Positions 8,755-17,099 of a DNA stretch of 36,581 nucleotides are shown piece after piece. How positions within the stretch are numbered: position 1 is the first letter of the stretch; every line of letters begins with the position of its first letter. This DNA is from Betaproteobacteria bacterium (GTDB lineage Bacteria > Pseudomonadota > Gammaproteobacteria > Burkholderiales > Eutrophovitaceae), in NCBI GenBank assembly GCA_020354125.1, contig CP070643.1, positions 1,335,654 through 1,372,234 of the forward strand, written 5' to 3'. Below the pieces are notes generated by a model, which searched no databases, was not told the DNA's origin, and saw only the letters and a list, made by a program, of their open reading frames with translations. The translations under genes were made by a program, and so were the position numbers.

Positions 8755-10685
8755 GCGGCCGCCTGCTGCACGATTGGCAAGGTCAACGTAACCGCAGTTC
8801 CGATTGTGGGACTGGACTCGATATTGACCGAGCCACCGATTCGCTGAGCGCGCTCGCGCATGATCGCCAGCCCCACGTGACCATCTTCGACGCCTGGCGC
8901 CGAAGCGTCAAACCCATGCCCGTCATCGGCGACACGTAGAACATAAGCCGGGCCTTTCTCCAATGTCACCGTCACCGAACCCGCGTCGGCGTGCTTGCGC
9001 ACATTGGACAGGCATTCCTGAACGATATGCAGCACCTGAATTTGTTTCTCCGGTGACAACGGGACGCCGGTTCCGGTCAGCACGAATCGCGTCTTGACGC
9101 CGGTGTCGGCTTCGAAGCGCGACAGCAGTGCCCGCACCACGGTCTCGATGTCGGATTCACCAAAGCGTGTCCGGAAGTGAACGAGCAATTCACGTACATC
9201 ATCGTAGCTTTCCTGTATACCTTCTCTTATCTGCTTGAGGCCGCCAGCCGCTTCTGCGAGATTATTCTTTTCTAGTGCTTGGCCGAGCATCTGCGCTTGC
9301 AGATTTAGAAAGGCAAGCGACTGGGCGATGCTATCGTGAAGCTCCTGCGCAAGAAGGTTACGTTCTTCGGATACCGCCATTTCCTTCTCCCTGGCAATCA
9401 GTCGCTGGTTCTCGATAGCTACGCCGAGGTGTTGCCCCAGAGATTCCAGCATGTGCTTTTCCCGCTCTGAAAGCTCACGCGCGGTTTCAAAGTACAGATT
9501 AAATACGCCGAGAATCTGATCCTTGAAGCGAATCGGAAACACCGTTACTGTCCTGAATCCTTCACGACGGCACGGATAATTCAAATCCTTAATATCCGGG
9601 CCGGTAAACATTCGAATCGTTGACGCGCCATCACGCGCGGCCTCGCCACACAGACATTCACCGCGATCGATACACGCTTCGTCCTTCACCAGTTGCACCG
9701 ACAGACCTTGTTGAACGTAGAGATGTATTTTCCCCGTTTCCTGCTCAACAAGCCTCACGGCACCACCTTTGGAACCAAGCGTGTTGATCAATCGACCCAG
9801 GAACTCCCGGCACATCTCTTCGAGAGTGCCCGGCCGGTTGAGTAAGGCAGCGATTTCGTAGAGTGTGTACAGCTCACGATTCTTCTGCTCCAAAGATCGT
9901 GTCTTCTCGGCGACCTTGGCTTCGAGATTACGATACAGATCGCTCAGTCGGGATGCCATGCGGTTGAAGCCGCTGGCCAGCGATCCAAACTCGTCACGGC
10001 TTTCGACAGGAAGGCGGATATCGAAATCACCTTGTTCCATCCGTCGCATACCTTCGTCAAGTGTGCTGACGGGCCTCACTACCAAAAGAAACATCAGATA
10101 GATCAGCGTCACGGTTCCGGCCACTGACAGCACAATTAATCCCATCTGTACCGAACGTAGCAACGTCGTCTTCTGTGAAATATCACGCTCGATCGAAAAC
10201 ACCAGCCGGTCGATTTGATCGACGAAGCGCTCCGTCGCAGCACCGTATGCAACGACCGCTTCCGGAACAGTCCCGGCGCGCAACTGTGCCGTCATTGCTT
10301 CGATAGCCGGTCTCATTTTCTCGAGCCAGGTTTCCTCCAACTCGGTGAACTGATTCTGAATATCCGGCTCGCGGGGCAAGAACAGCGGGCGGCTGGGGTC
10401 CCCCGCTTTCAGTTCCGCAAGCACGCGCTCAAACTCTTCTGTTTCGACTTCGACCGCTTTCAGCATCGCCCCGCGCTCAGCATTTGGCAAAGCGGCCTGA
10501 GAAAGCAGCATGGCGATGCGGTAAGCGCGCATGCGCTCGCTGCCTGCCTGGTTGACCGCGGCAGCGCCGCCCTCCAGATCCCATGACATCAGCAGCGTCA
10601 CGCCGATCGCCACCAACGCGACAAGCAAAAACGTCACGAGGATCTCTACCAATTTGGTGCTGAGTCGCTGGCGGGAGATAGCCAT
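8751..10685 (-). CDS. NarX-type membrane sensor histidine kinase
   Basis: A 644-residue sensor kinase. It has a first membrane helix (about 14-33), a periplasmic helical sensor region with a NarX P-box-like stretch at 47-60 (AGSERMRAYRIAML), a second helix (about 185-207), then HAMP, a GAF-like region, HisKA_3 with H450 in QELHDS, and a C-terminal HATPase. The GAF-like region carries cysteines C338, C344, C346 and C372 (ECLCGE, YPCRRE), reminiscent of the cysteine cluster in the central module of NarX and NreB-type sensors. This fits a nitrate/nitrite or redox input, but the ligand is not proven. The upstream leader contains symmetric TACT half-sites. Confidence 0.92.
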   Translation of the reverse strand: MAISRQRLSTKLVEILVTFLLVALVAIGVTLLMSWDLEGGAAAVNQAGSERMRAYRIAMLLSQAALPNAERGAMLKAVEVETEEFERVLAELKAGDPSRPLFLPREPDIQNQFTELEETWLEKMRPAIEAMTAQLRAGTVPEAVVAYGAATERFVDQIDRLVFSIERDISQKTTLLRSVQMGLIVLSVAGTVTLIYLMFLLVVRPVSTLDEGMRRMEQGDFDIRLPVESRDEFGSLASGFNRMASRLSDLYRNLEAKVAEKTRSLEQKNRELYTLYEIAALLNRPGTLEEMCREFLGRLINTLGSKGGAVRLVEQETGKIHLYVQQGLSVQLVKDEACIDRGECLCGEAARDGASTIRMFTGPDIKDLNYPCRREGFRTVTVFPIRFKDQILGVFNLYFETARELSEREKHMLESLGQHLGVAIENQRLIAREKEMAVSEERNLLAQELHDSIAQSLAFLNLQAQMLGQALEKNNLAEAAGGLKQIREGIQESYDDVRELLVHFRTRFGESDIETVVRALLSRFEADTGVKTRFVLTGTGVPLSPEKQIQVLHIVQECLSNVRKHADAGSVTVTLEKGPAYVLRVADDGHGFDASAPGVEDGHVGLAIMRERAQRIGGSVNIESSPTIGTAVTLTLPIVQQAAA

Positions 10686-10711
10686 GGCCTGCTAGAGATA
10701 GGTCACCCGAA

Positions 10712-10789
10712 TACTAAATATATAGTACCCGACGGTCCCCAAGCTTGTCAGTCTCGAAGTATGCCGACAATACTTCCTTCGTACTATAT
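10712..10789. promoter_or_regulatory. array of symmetric TACT half-sites upstream of the NarX-like kinase gene
   Basis: Several nested inverted repeats lie 27-104 bases before the kinase start. TACTA (10712-10716) pairs with TAGTA (10723-10727). ATATAGTAC (10720-10728) pairs with GTACTATAT (10781-10789). GAAGTAT (10756-10762) pairs with ATACTTC (10770-10776), seven bases apart. NarL-family regulators bind heptamers beginning TAC, so autoregulation by the adjacent regulator is plausible, but this is inference; none of the heptamers fits the E. coli NarL consensus exactly. Confidence 0.4.
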
Positions 10790-10979
10790 GTTCCTGCGTT
10801 TTTCAACCAGGCGGGCTGGCTCTACCACCCTTTCCTGACAGTGATATTCCTTCCTCTGCAAAATAATGATCTTCGCTGTTGCAGCGCAAGGGGTGGTGCC
10901 AGTGCACGCAAATGCTGGTGTTGTTTGTACTCTACGAAGGGGGTTTGACAGTACCTGGCGATACCGTGGAACCGCCGGT
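10790..10979. other. gene-free part of the gap between kinase and di-iron protein genes
   Basis: The whole gap between the two minus-strand genes is about 425 bases. It holds the half-site array (10712-10789) and a terminator hairpin (10980-11014). Nothing recognisable was seen in between; short open frames here look like chance. Confidence 0.6.
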
Positions 10980-11014
10980 AAAGGAAAGACGGGCCGGTAA
11001 AGTACCGGCCCGTC
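10980..11014 (-). terminator. intrinsic terminator after the di-iron protein gene
   Basis: A perfect 12-bp stem, GACGGGCCGGTA at 10988-10999 and TACCGGCCCGTC at 11003-11014, has a three-base loop. Read on the minus strand the stem is followed by TTTCCTTT, so it terminates transcription of the GGDEF-EAL and di-iron protein genes. There is no T-tract in the other direction. Confidence 0.75.
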
Positions 11015-11110
11015 CTGATACCTTGCGGAAACTCTTCCCGGCTAAGTTTGTTGGCGGCGTCCGCCGTTGCGGTGAACGCTCCAGTAGCCGAATAACCGCA
11101 AATTCCCACG

Positions 11111-11830
11111 CTACATATTGCTCGAAGTGGTCAGCGCAAGGTCTAGTAACTCCAGGCTGCGTTTTGATGCATGCATCACCTGTCGCTGACTGTGCTCGGT
11201 TGTTGCATAACGCTTGACGATCTCCAGCGCGAACTTCGGGTGCTCATCGTCATAGTGGGCGTGTTCGCGAATCCACTTATACGTCCGTGGGTTCATGTCA
11301 ACACCCGGGTTATCATGATAGGCTTCAAAACCGGCCGCGACCTTTCTTGCCAAAGCGCCGGCGGCGCCTTCAATCGCGAAGCTGGTGGCAGCCACGGCTT
11401 CGGCCAAAGTACCCGTGGTATTGATTCGCCACACCCAGTCCGTCAGCGATTGTACGTCGCGTAACACTGTAGACTGGCCCTCGGCAAGGTCCAGCATCTG
11501 CCGGCGTTCCAGACCAAATCCCTCCCCCATCCACAACCAATGCTCGGAGTGTGCCTTCTCGATACGAATGTTTTCGATCAGGAAGGTGCGTGAGAAATCG
11601 TCTTCGACCTTGATCAAGCCCTCGGCGAGAAACTTTGGGAAGTCGTGGATGAATGGATAAAGCTGCAAAATCCAGCCCTGCATCTGCTCGAGGCTAAGTT
11701 TGGTCGACGCAACAGAGTCGGCCCACTGGCCATTAACCAGATTGTCCCAGTAGGGCGCAACGAACTCGTACAGCGAAGCCACCCACAACGGATGTGAGGA
11801 TATTTTACGCACGGCGGCGGTATCGATCAT
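11111..11830 (-). CDS. haem-oxygenase-like di-iron protein (TenA/PqqC-like family)
   Basis: A 239-residue all-helical protein of the haem-oxygenase-like superfamily, often labelled TenA-family regulator or iron-containing redox enzyme. Candidate di-iron ligands are visible in the expected order: E91 with H94 or H97 (IEKAHSEHW), E154 (FAIEGAAG), then H190/H192, D194/D195 and H197 (EHAHYDDEHPKF). ATG at 11830 is chosen because GAAGGG lies at a suitable distance; a TTG at 11854 and an ATG at 11839 are alternatives. It follows the GGDEF-EAL gene by 36 bases, so the two are probably co-transcribed. The substrate is unknown. No thi or pqq genes are nearby, so roles in thiamine salvage or PQQ synthesis are not supported. 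Confidence 0.8.
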   Translation of the reverse strand: MIDTAAVRKISSHPLWVASLYEFVAPYWDNLVNGQWADSVASTKLSLEQMQGWILQLYPFIHDFPKFLAEGLIKVEDDFSRTFLIENIRIEKAHSEHWLWMGEGFGLERRQMLDLAEGQSTVLRDVQSLTDWVWRINTTGTLAEAVAATSFAIEGAAGALARKVAAGFEAYHDNPGVDMNPRTYKWIREHAHYDDEHPKFALEIVKRYATTEHSQRQVMHASKRSLELLDLALTTSSNM

Positions 11831-11866
11831 TTTTTCCATCCCTTCAGTTTTCAATGCTATATAAAC

Positions 11867-14062
11867 CTAAATTTCAACTGCGATAGTTTTGTCTGATACG
11901 ACAGCCTTGTCTGATAAAGCTGGTACCTCCAACTCCTCATCAGATATGTAGTCACTAATGGCGTAAACAGGCGCGTCCTTCGGCATGAACGCCTCGGCCG
12001 GAGAAATCCAGTCACCCTGCACGTAGTCCACTCCGATGTCCCGCAGCGCCGACAGCCCCGCAGTGCCACTGACGAATTCAGCAATGGTGCGTTTGCCCAT
12101 GACGTGTCCCACATCATTGATCGCCTGTACGGTTGCCCTGTCAACCGGATCGTGAGCGACACTCTTGACGAAGCTGCCATCGATCTTGATCAAATCAACC
12201 GGTAGGTGCTTGAGGTAGCCGAACGAGGACATTCCCGCGCCGAAGTCATCCAGCGAGAACAGGCAACCCAAAGACTTCATCTCGCCGAAGAATCTCGCCG
12301 CCTTGTCGAAATTTGCAATGGCTGCCGTCTCGGTCAACTCAAAGCAAATGGTGCCGGCTGGAATCTTGTGAATCTTGAATTGACGTCGCACGAACTCGAG
12401 AAAACGATCATCGGCTATTGACGTGCCGGACACGTTAATCGCATACGTGCCATTCAAATCGTTCATCTCGGCAATCGCCGCAAACGCGTTTTCGACAACC
12501 CATTCATCAACATAGGACATCAAACCGTAACGCTCTGCGGCCGGGATGAATGCCATTGGCGGAATCACGTTTCCGTTGTCATCAATCATTCTCACCAACA
12601 GCTCGTAGTGGCGGCCATCCTTGGGATCGTCATTGAGCGAGAAAATTTCCTGCCGATACAGAACAAATCGTCCGGCGTCCAACGCTCGTTGCAAACGACC
12701 CAACCACTCCATCTCACCGCGCCGCAGTGAGACTTCGGTATCGTGTGGACGGTAGTACTGGACCCGATTGCGGCCCTTCTGTTTGGCTACGTAACACGCA
12801 GCATCAGCAGCACCGAGGATTTCCGTCAGATTCAGAAAGCCATCCGCGACTTGGACCACACCGACGCTGGCGCCGATGGTGAACGACCGGTCCTCATTGA
12901 CAAATCGGAATTGAATGATGCACTGACGTAACTCTTCGGCGATACGAATTGCATCCTGCATCGGACAATTCTCGAGCAGAACGCCGAACTCATCGCCGCC
13001 GAGGCGCGCGATCGAGTCGCCTTCACGCACCTGCTGCTTCAACAGCGTACTGACCTGGCGCAACAGACGATCGCCTGCTGCGTGACCGCATGTATCGTTA
13101 ACGATTTTGAACTGGTCGAGGTCGATGTACATCACCACGTGATGGCGTGACTGTTTCTCTGCCGTATGCAACGCCAATTTGAGACGATTCTCGAATTCGA
13201 GACGGTTGAGCAGACCCGTCAGCGGGTCATGGCTTGCATGAAAGGCGACCTTGGCAGCGAATTCTTCTCTCAGCTTGAGTTCCTTGAGCTCGCGCTCGGC
13301 ACGGTCGACCTGAGTCACCATGCGCTGTGTCAACAAGATGCCCACCGGAACAAGTGTGCCGGCAACGGAGACAACAACAATCAACAACGTCGACTTGATC
13401 CAACGGGTCGCATCACCCAACGTATTGGAGAATTTGTTCTGCCAAGGCCTGAGCTCTCGGTCGAGCTGGATAATGCGCTCACCGATTGCCTGGCGCTTGG
13501 CGAGACTGTCCGGGTCTGCCGGATCAATCGCACGCAATTCGCTGCCCGCTTTCTGCAACCTGGCAATGAACTCGTCACCGGTTCTCCAGATGTCGACCAC
13601 GCTTGCCATATAGCCAACACGGTGGAAACGCTCGTAGAGCGAGACGACACCGTCGATGTCGTCCGGGTGCGTGCCCCCCTCCATGAAACCGCTGTAAATG
13701 GTTTCGTAGTCGGGACGCGGTTTCTCGAGTTCGAGTCGCGCCTTGCTGAAACCCAGCGGGCGGCTAATGGCGCGCTCAAACTTGACAAGTTCCGAATCTG
13801 ATCCTGTTTCGACGAAACGCAACAAGTGGAACACCGCTTCCTTCTGATTCTTTGACCACAGGCTTTCGCCCTCTACGTAGGCGCGCCCCGCGGCCAGAAT
13901 GTCGATACTTGCAATCGCCACCGCCACGAGCACGATCACGATCGTCAGGAATGGCGAAACGATCAGGAGCATTCTCTTGCTCCTGGTCAGCCAGGAAATG
14001 CTTTTTCCCAGCGACGTGCTGCCGAAGGCAGCGTCAGTTTGATCCACGATCGCTTCGCTCAT
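11867..14062 (-). CDS. membrane GGDEF-EAL cyclic-di-GMP enzyme
   Basis: A 731-residue protein with membrane helix 1 (31-57), an extracytoplasmic helical sensor region (about 58-222) of no family I recognise, and helix 2 (225-247). A GGDEF domain follows, with intact GGDEF at 355-359 and an RxxD inhibitory site at 346-349, then an EAL domain from about 470. The EAL signature reads ELL (487-489) in YELLVRM, and the downstream motifs FELTET, DDFGAG and KIDGSFV are present, so both synthesis and hydrolysis of c-di-GMP look possible. It precedes the haem-oxygenase-like protein closely. The start is ATG at 14062. Confidence 0.92.
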   Translation of the reverse strand: MSEAIVDQTDAAFGSTSLGKSISWLTRSKRMLLIVSPFLTIVIVLVAVAIASIDILAAGRAYVEGESLWSKNQKEAVFHLLRFVETGSDSELVKFERAISRPLGFSKARLELEKPRPDYETIYSGFMEGGTHPDDIDGVVSLYERFHRVGYMASVVDIWRTGDEFIARLQKAGSELRAIDPADPDSLAKRQAIGERIIQLDRELRPWQNKFSNTLGDATRWIKSTLLIVVVSVAGTLVPVGILLTQRMVTQVDRAERELKELKLREEFAAKVAFHASHDPLTGLLNRLEFENRLKLALHTAEKQSRHHVVMYIDLDQFKIVNDTCGHAAGDRLLRQVSTLLKQQVREGDSIARLGGDEFGVLLENCPMQDAIRIAEELRQCIIQFRFVNEDRSFTIGASVGVVQVADGFLNLTEILGAADAACYVAKQKGRNRVQYYRPHDTEVSLRRGEMEWLGRLQRALDAGRFVLYRQEIFSLNDDPKDGRHYELLVRMIDDNGNVIPPMAFIPAAERYGLMSYVDEWVVENAFAAIAEMNDLNGTYAINVSGTSIADDRFLEFVRRQFKIHKIPAGTICFELTETAAIANFDKAARFFGEMKSLGCLFSLDDFGAGMSSFGYLKHLPVDLIKIDGSFVKSVAHDPVDRATVQAINDVGHVMGKRTIAEFVSGTAGLSALRDIGVDYVQGDWISPAEAFMPKDAPVYAISDYISDEELEVPALSDKAVVSDKTIAVEI

Positions 14063-14612
14063 AATCTTGTAAGAGGCTCGCCCGAAGAATTCTTATTTCT
14101 ATTACTTCCTAGACATTGGAAGGAGTGCACGTAGCGTGCCCGCCACAATCTGTTCACACGGGACCGGAAGTTTTCATCAAACAACAAGTTAGCGCATGAA
14201 ATTTATGCACTTGGCGCGTTTCTTCGACTAAATCGACCAGCCTTCGTCGCCTGGAGGTGTGCAGATTTCGACACCCGGCCCAACGTGAGGTGTTGAAATC
14301 AAAACGATTAAACGGGCGGCTCAAGCTGTTATGAAGTGATGCGATTCTCGACGCTAACGGGCAACGTGCTCACTGTGAGTCGAAGTATTTGGCGCCCTGC
14401 TACGCGGGTCGTCACCATTGGTACGACTGTCACGCCGCTAACTTCGCGCATCGTCGAAGCGCCATCCGCGGGAGGACCGACAGGAAATGTCGTGCTGCGT
14501 CACCCGGTTCGCAGCATGCCTGCTACAGAGTGAAAATGAGTATTCGTGAACAAGGGCAAAGCCAGACAACCAGGACGGTCGTCCTCACGTCTCGACCACA
14601 TCGCCGCTTTCA
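14063..14612. other. 550-base gene-free interval upstream of the GGDEF-EAL gene
   Basis: No convincing gene is seen in either direction. It should contain the GGDEF-EAL promoter and the 3' end of the PQQ-propeller transcript. A 12-bp inverted repeat with one mismatch lies at 14264-14300. A weaker one, AGGAC/GTCCT at 14572-14585, lies just past the propeller stop codon. A 65-codon plus-strand frame at 14336-14533 has no recognisable features and is not called. Confidence 0.55.
14264..14300. repeat. imperfect inverted repeat in the GGDEF-EAL upstream region
   Basis: GATTTCGACACC (14264-14275) and GGTGTTGAAATC (14289-14300) are complementary in 11 of 12 positions, 13 bases apart. Neither side has a T-tract, so an operator or RNA hairpin is likelier than a terminator. 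Confidence 0.5.
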
Positions 14613-16502
14613 CTAATCCGCATCGCTGATAACGTACAGATAGCCTTCGTCTGTCCCGACGACGATCGTATCGCCGGAAACCGCAGGTGTCGCAAAGATT
14701 GGGTTTGCCAGTTCCGGTCGCCATACGGGATCATCGCTTGCGCCGGGTGGCGGCTCGTCATGGTAGAACGTGCGCCCTGCTGTCTCATGATGGCCAAGGT
14801 ACATACTCCAGACCCGTTCGCCCGTGCCTGCAGCAAACTTGTGCAGAAAGCCGTCGTAGGTTCCGATGTAGACATGATCATTGGATACAACCGGTGACGA
14901 CCACAACTGGAAGTTGGGATTTCCCAGATCAGTTGCCCAGACAATTTCCCCGGTATCCCGTGAGACCGAATAGATCGAGTTGGAAACCGCATCGGCAAGA
15001 ATCAGGCGGTCGTACCACGACACTGGCGTCAGATGCGAGTTGCCAAACAGGGTATCAACGAACTGGTTTGGATCAGTACCAATCCATCCCAGCGCGCCAT
15101 CCTTGCGAAAAGAAATAACCGGCGGGTAGTCATAGTCATCCTCTCTTACCAGGCTGAGAACGATGCTGTCTTGCAGTACCAGTGGAGCAGCAGAGAACTT
15201 GGCTCGCAAACCTTTGCCGTTTCCGAGCCGGTCATACCAGCGGATCGCTTTGCCCGACAGTGAATGGCCAAGTTCGTCCGGATAGTAGACGCTGCTGTCT
15301 CGCCGCATCTGCACCTCGCCAAATCCGGCGTAGCGGTACAAAGTACCGGCTTCGGTGGCAATCCAGAGTCCGTTTCGATCTGCCGCTAATCCCCCGCTCA
15401 CACCACCATCGAGATTCGAGGTCAGCAGGGTAGATCCGTCCTTTGGATTCAGCACCGTGAGCTCACCGGAATTTGTGGCGATGGCTATTGCTTGGCGAGC
15501 CACCACCGGGCGCGCCGAAACGGGTGAATTGAATTGTCTGGTCCAGTAAGTCGTTCCGCTCCGTGCGCCGATGGCGATAACGTCGCTCGCCTCGGTTCCG
15601 CCGATTACCAGACCCTTGATGTAGGTCAGATCATTGAAATCGAGCTGCGTTGGAACAAACCAGATCTTTTCGCCAGTCTGCCAATCAAACGAATAGACGC
15701 CATCGAGCACGTCGGGCTGATTGCGTTTACGCCCGGAACTGCCGACAAAAACGCGCGTGCCAACAATCTTCGGGTTGTTGCGCCACGACTGCTTGCCGAT
15801 GAAGAACCGGTATTTGATGGTTGGTCCAGGCCCCACCACTTGCTCGGGCTCGAATTGAGGTTCAGGTTCAACCTCGAACTCTTCTACCCACGACTGGAAA
15901 AAAGGCGTCAGCAGACCGGTGAGGTAATCCTGCCGAATGACACGGCCGCGGTTGGACTCCTCGTCGACATCGAGCAGAATGCCGGCATCCATGTCCTCAA
16001 GCAGAATCCGGCTGCCCACCATGCCAGACAAGAGTCTGTCCGACTCACGCACCGGAGAGATTAAAAAATAACCGGCTGGATCGATCTCTTCTACACGAAC
16101 GTGCATGTGGGCTCTGGTACCGTCGCTGGCACCGATCAGCAGTGCTCCGATACCGGTGCGGTCCAATGCGATTTCCAGGTTGTCGCCATCGGGCCACGCT
16201 TCGGACTCGCAAATCGCGCGGTCATTGCCAATGCGCACGATCGAAACACCTTCATCGTAGGTGCGCTTGACCTCGGCTGGCACGCGACGCGTGCCCGGTT
16301 GAATTGCGTACAGCGTGGTGCCTTCCGATGCGACCGTGGCGGCGGTAATGGCAAAGCAGGAATCGGCATATGCACGGGTAACGCCGTAGCCGGCATGGTC
16401 TCCCATGAGAAATACATCGCTGGCCTGGGCTTGAACGGCTAGCACCAGGATGGAAAAGACACCCGCCACTCGCAACACGACGCCTCTCAAACCTTTATTC
16501 AT
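14613..16502 (-). CDS. exported PQQ-type beta-propeller protein
   Basis: A 629-residue protein starting at ATG 16502, which opens directly into a signal peptide (MNKGLRG to VQAQA, about 1-26). An in-frame upstream start at 16676 would overlap the DsrE gene and bury the signal. The N-terminal 230 residues after the signal are not recognised. The rest carries PQQ/quinoprotein-like propeller blades with repeated TG-x(2,3)-W turns (WQTGEKIWF, SRDTGEIVWA, AGTGERVWS). No dehydrogenase catalytic motif or haem site was seen, so a BamB-like scaffold or sensor role is more likely than an enzyme. It follows the DsrE gene by 56 bases. The function is unknown. Confidence 0.8.
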   Translation of the reverse strand: MNKGLRGVVLRVAGVFSILVLAVQAQASDVFLMGDHAGYGVTRAYADSCFAITAATVASEGTTLYAIQPGTRRVPAEVKRTYDEGVSIVRIGNDRAICESEAWPDGDNLEIALDRTGIGALLIGASDGTRAHMHVRVEEIDPAGYFLISPVRESDRLLSGMVGSRILLEDMDAGILLDVDEESNRGRVIRQDYLTGLLTPFFQSWVEEFEVEPEPQFEPEQVVGPGPTIKYRFFIGKQSWRNNPKIVGTRVFVGSSGRKRNQPDVLDGVYSFDWQTGEKIWFVPTQLDFNDLTYIKGLVIGGTEASDVIAIGARSGTTYWTRQFNSPVSARPVVARQAIAIATNSGELTVLNPKDGSTLLTSNLDGGVSGGLAADRNGLWIATEAGTLYRYAGFGEVQMRRDSSVYYPDELGHSLSGKAIRWYDRLGNGKGLRAKFSAAPLVLQDSIVLSLVREDDYDYPPVISFRKDGALGWIGTDPNQFVDTLFGNSHLTPVSWYDRLILADAVSNSIYSVSRDTGEIVWATDLGNPNFQLWSSPVVSNDHVYIGTYDGFLHKFAAGTGERVWSMYLGHHETAGRTFYHDEPPPGASDDPVWRPELANPIFATPAVSGDTIVVGTDEGYLYVISDAD

Positions 16503-16558
16503 TCGTCCGGCACACGGAGCACGAGTATGGTCTACGCTGCCGCTGCGCGCTGTTGTGG

Positions 16559-16912
16559 TTAGAAACAAACGACTCTTGCGTTGTCTCGCGCCGCGGCTTG
16601 GTGAAACTCGTTCATTCCCGCCATCTGGATGCGTTTGTCCATCTTGTCCTCTGGTAGCTGGCGGACTACGACGCACGGTTTACAAACGAGCACTTCCGCA
16701 TTCTTGTGCGAGACGACTTCCTCGAATCTTTGCGGCGGACCAAACGGCACCAATTTGTCTGCGGTTCCTTCGGTCGCCATATGCACTGCATCATGAAAAA
16801 GCATCAGCGTGACGGTGTCGCCCGCTTGCAGCGCAGAAGCCGCAAATATGAACGGCAAGGCCGAGCGGGTCGGGTCGGTCGGTCCCCAGGTTGCCGAAAT
16901 TGCGAAATGCAT
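16559..16912 (-). CDS. DsrE-family protein
   Basis: A 117-residue protein with the DsrE/DsrF-like fold signature: an opening hydrophobic strand, FIFAASALQAGDTVTLMLF, and FHDAVHMA. It has a pair of cysteines C77 and C80 (VCKPC) where sulfur-relay members carry a reactive Cys. AAGGAG five bases before ATG gives a clear start. No dsr, tus or sox gene is close, so a role in sulfur oxidation is not supported. Small stand-alone DsrE proteins are common and of mostly unknown function. It is probably co-transcribed with the downstream propeller gene. Confidence 0.85.
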   Translation of the reverse strand: MHFAISATWGPTDPTRSALPFIFAASALQAGDTVTLMLFHDAVHMATEGTADKLVPFGPPQRFEEVVSHKNAEVLVCKPCVVVRQLPEDKMDKRIQMAGMNEFHQAAARDNARVVCF

Positions 16913-17099
16913 GAGTTCTCCTTTGATTTGCGTAATTATGAATTGCCGCCAAAGTCGACCAGCCGCATCAGCGTGCCGGTAAATTCAGCGCCTGATCGTA
17001 CTCTTGCCTTAGCGCCGAGTTGAGTCGGGCTCGTTGTCCAAGAGGATCTAACTGCGCCGAAAGTGTAAATGCGCAAAACGTTTGGATTGCTAACAGCGG

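Noticed and set aside
14336..14533. 65-codon plus-strand frame in the gap before the GGDEF-EAL gene
   Set aside because: No ribosome binding site, no homology I recognise, composition like the surrounding noncoding DNA.
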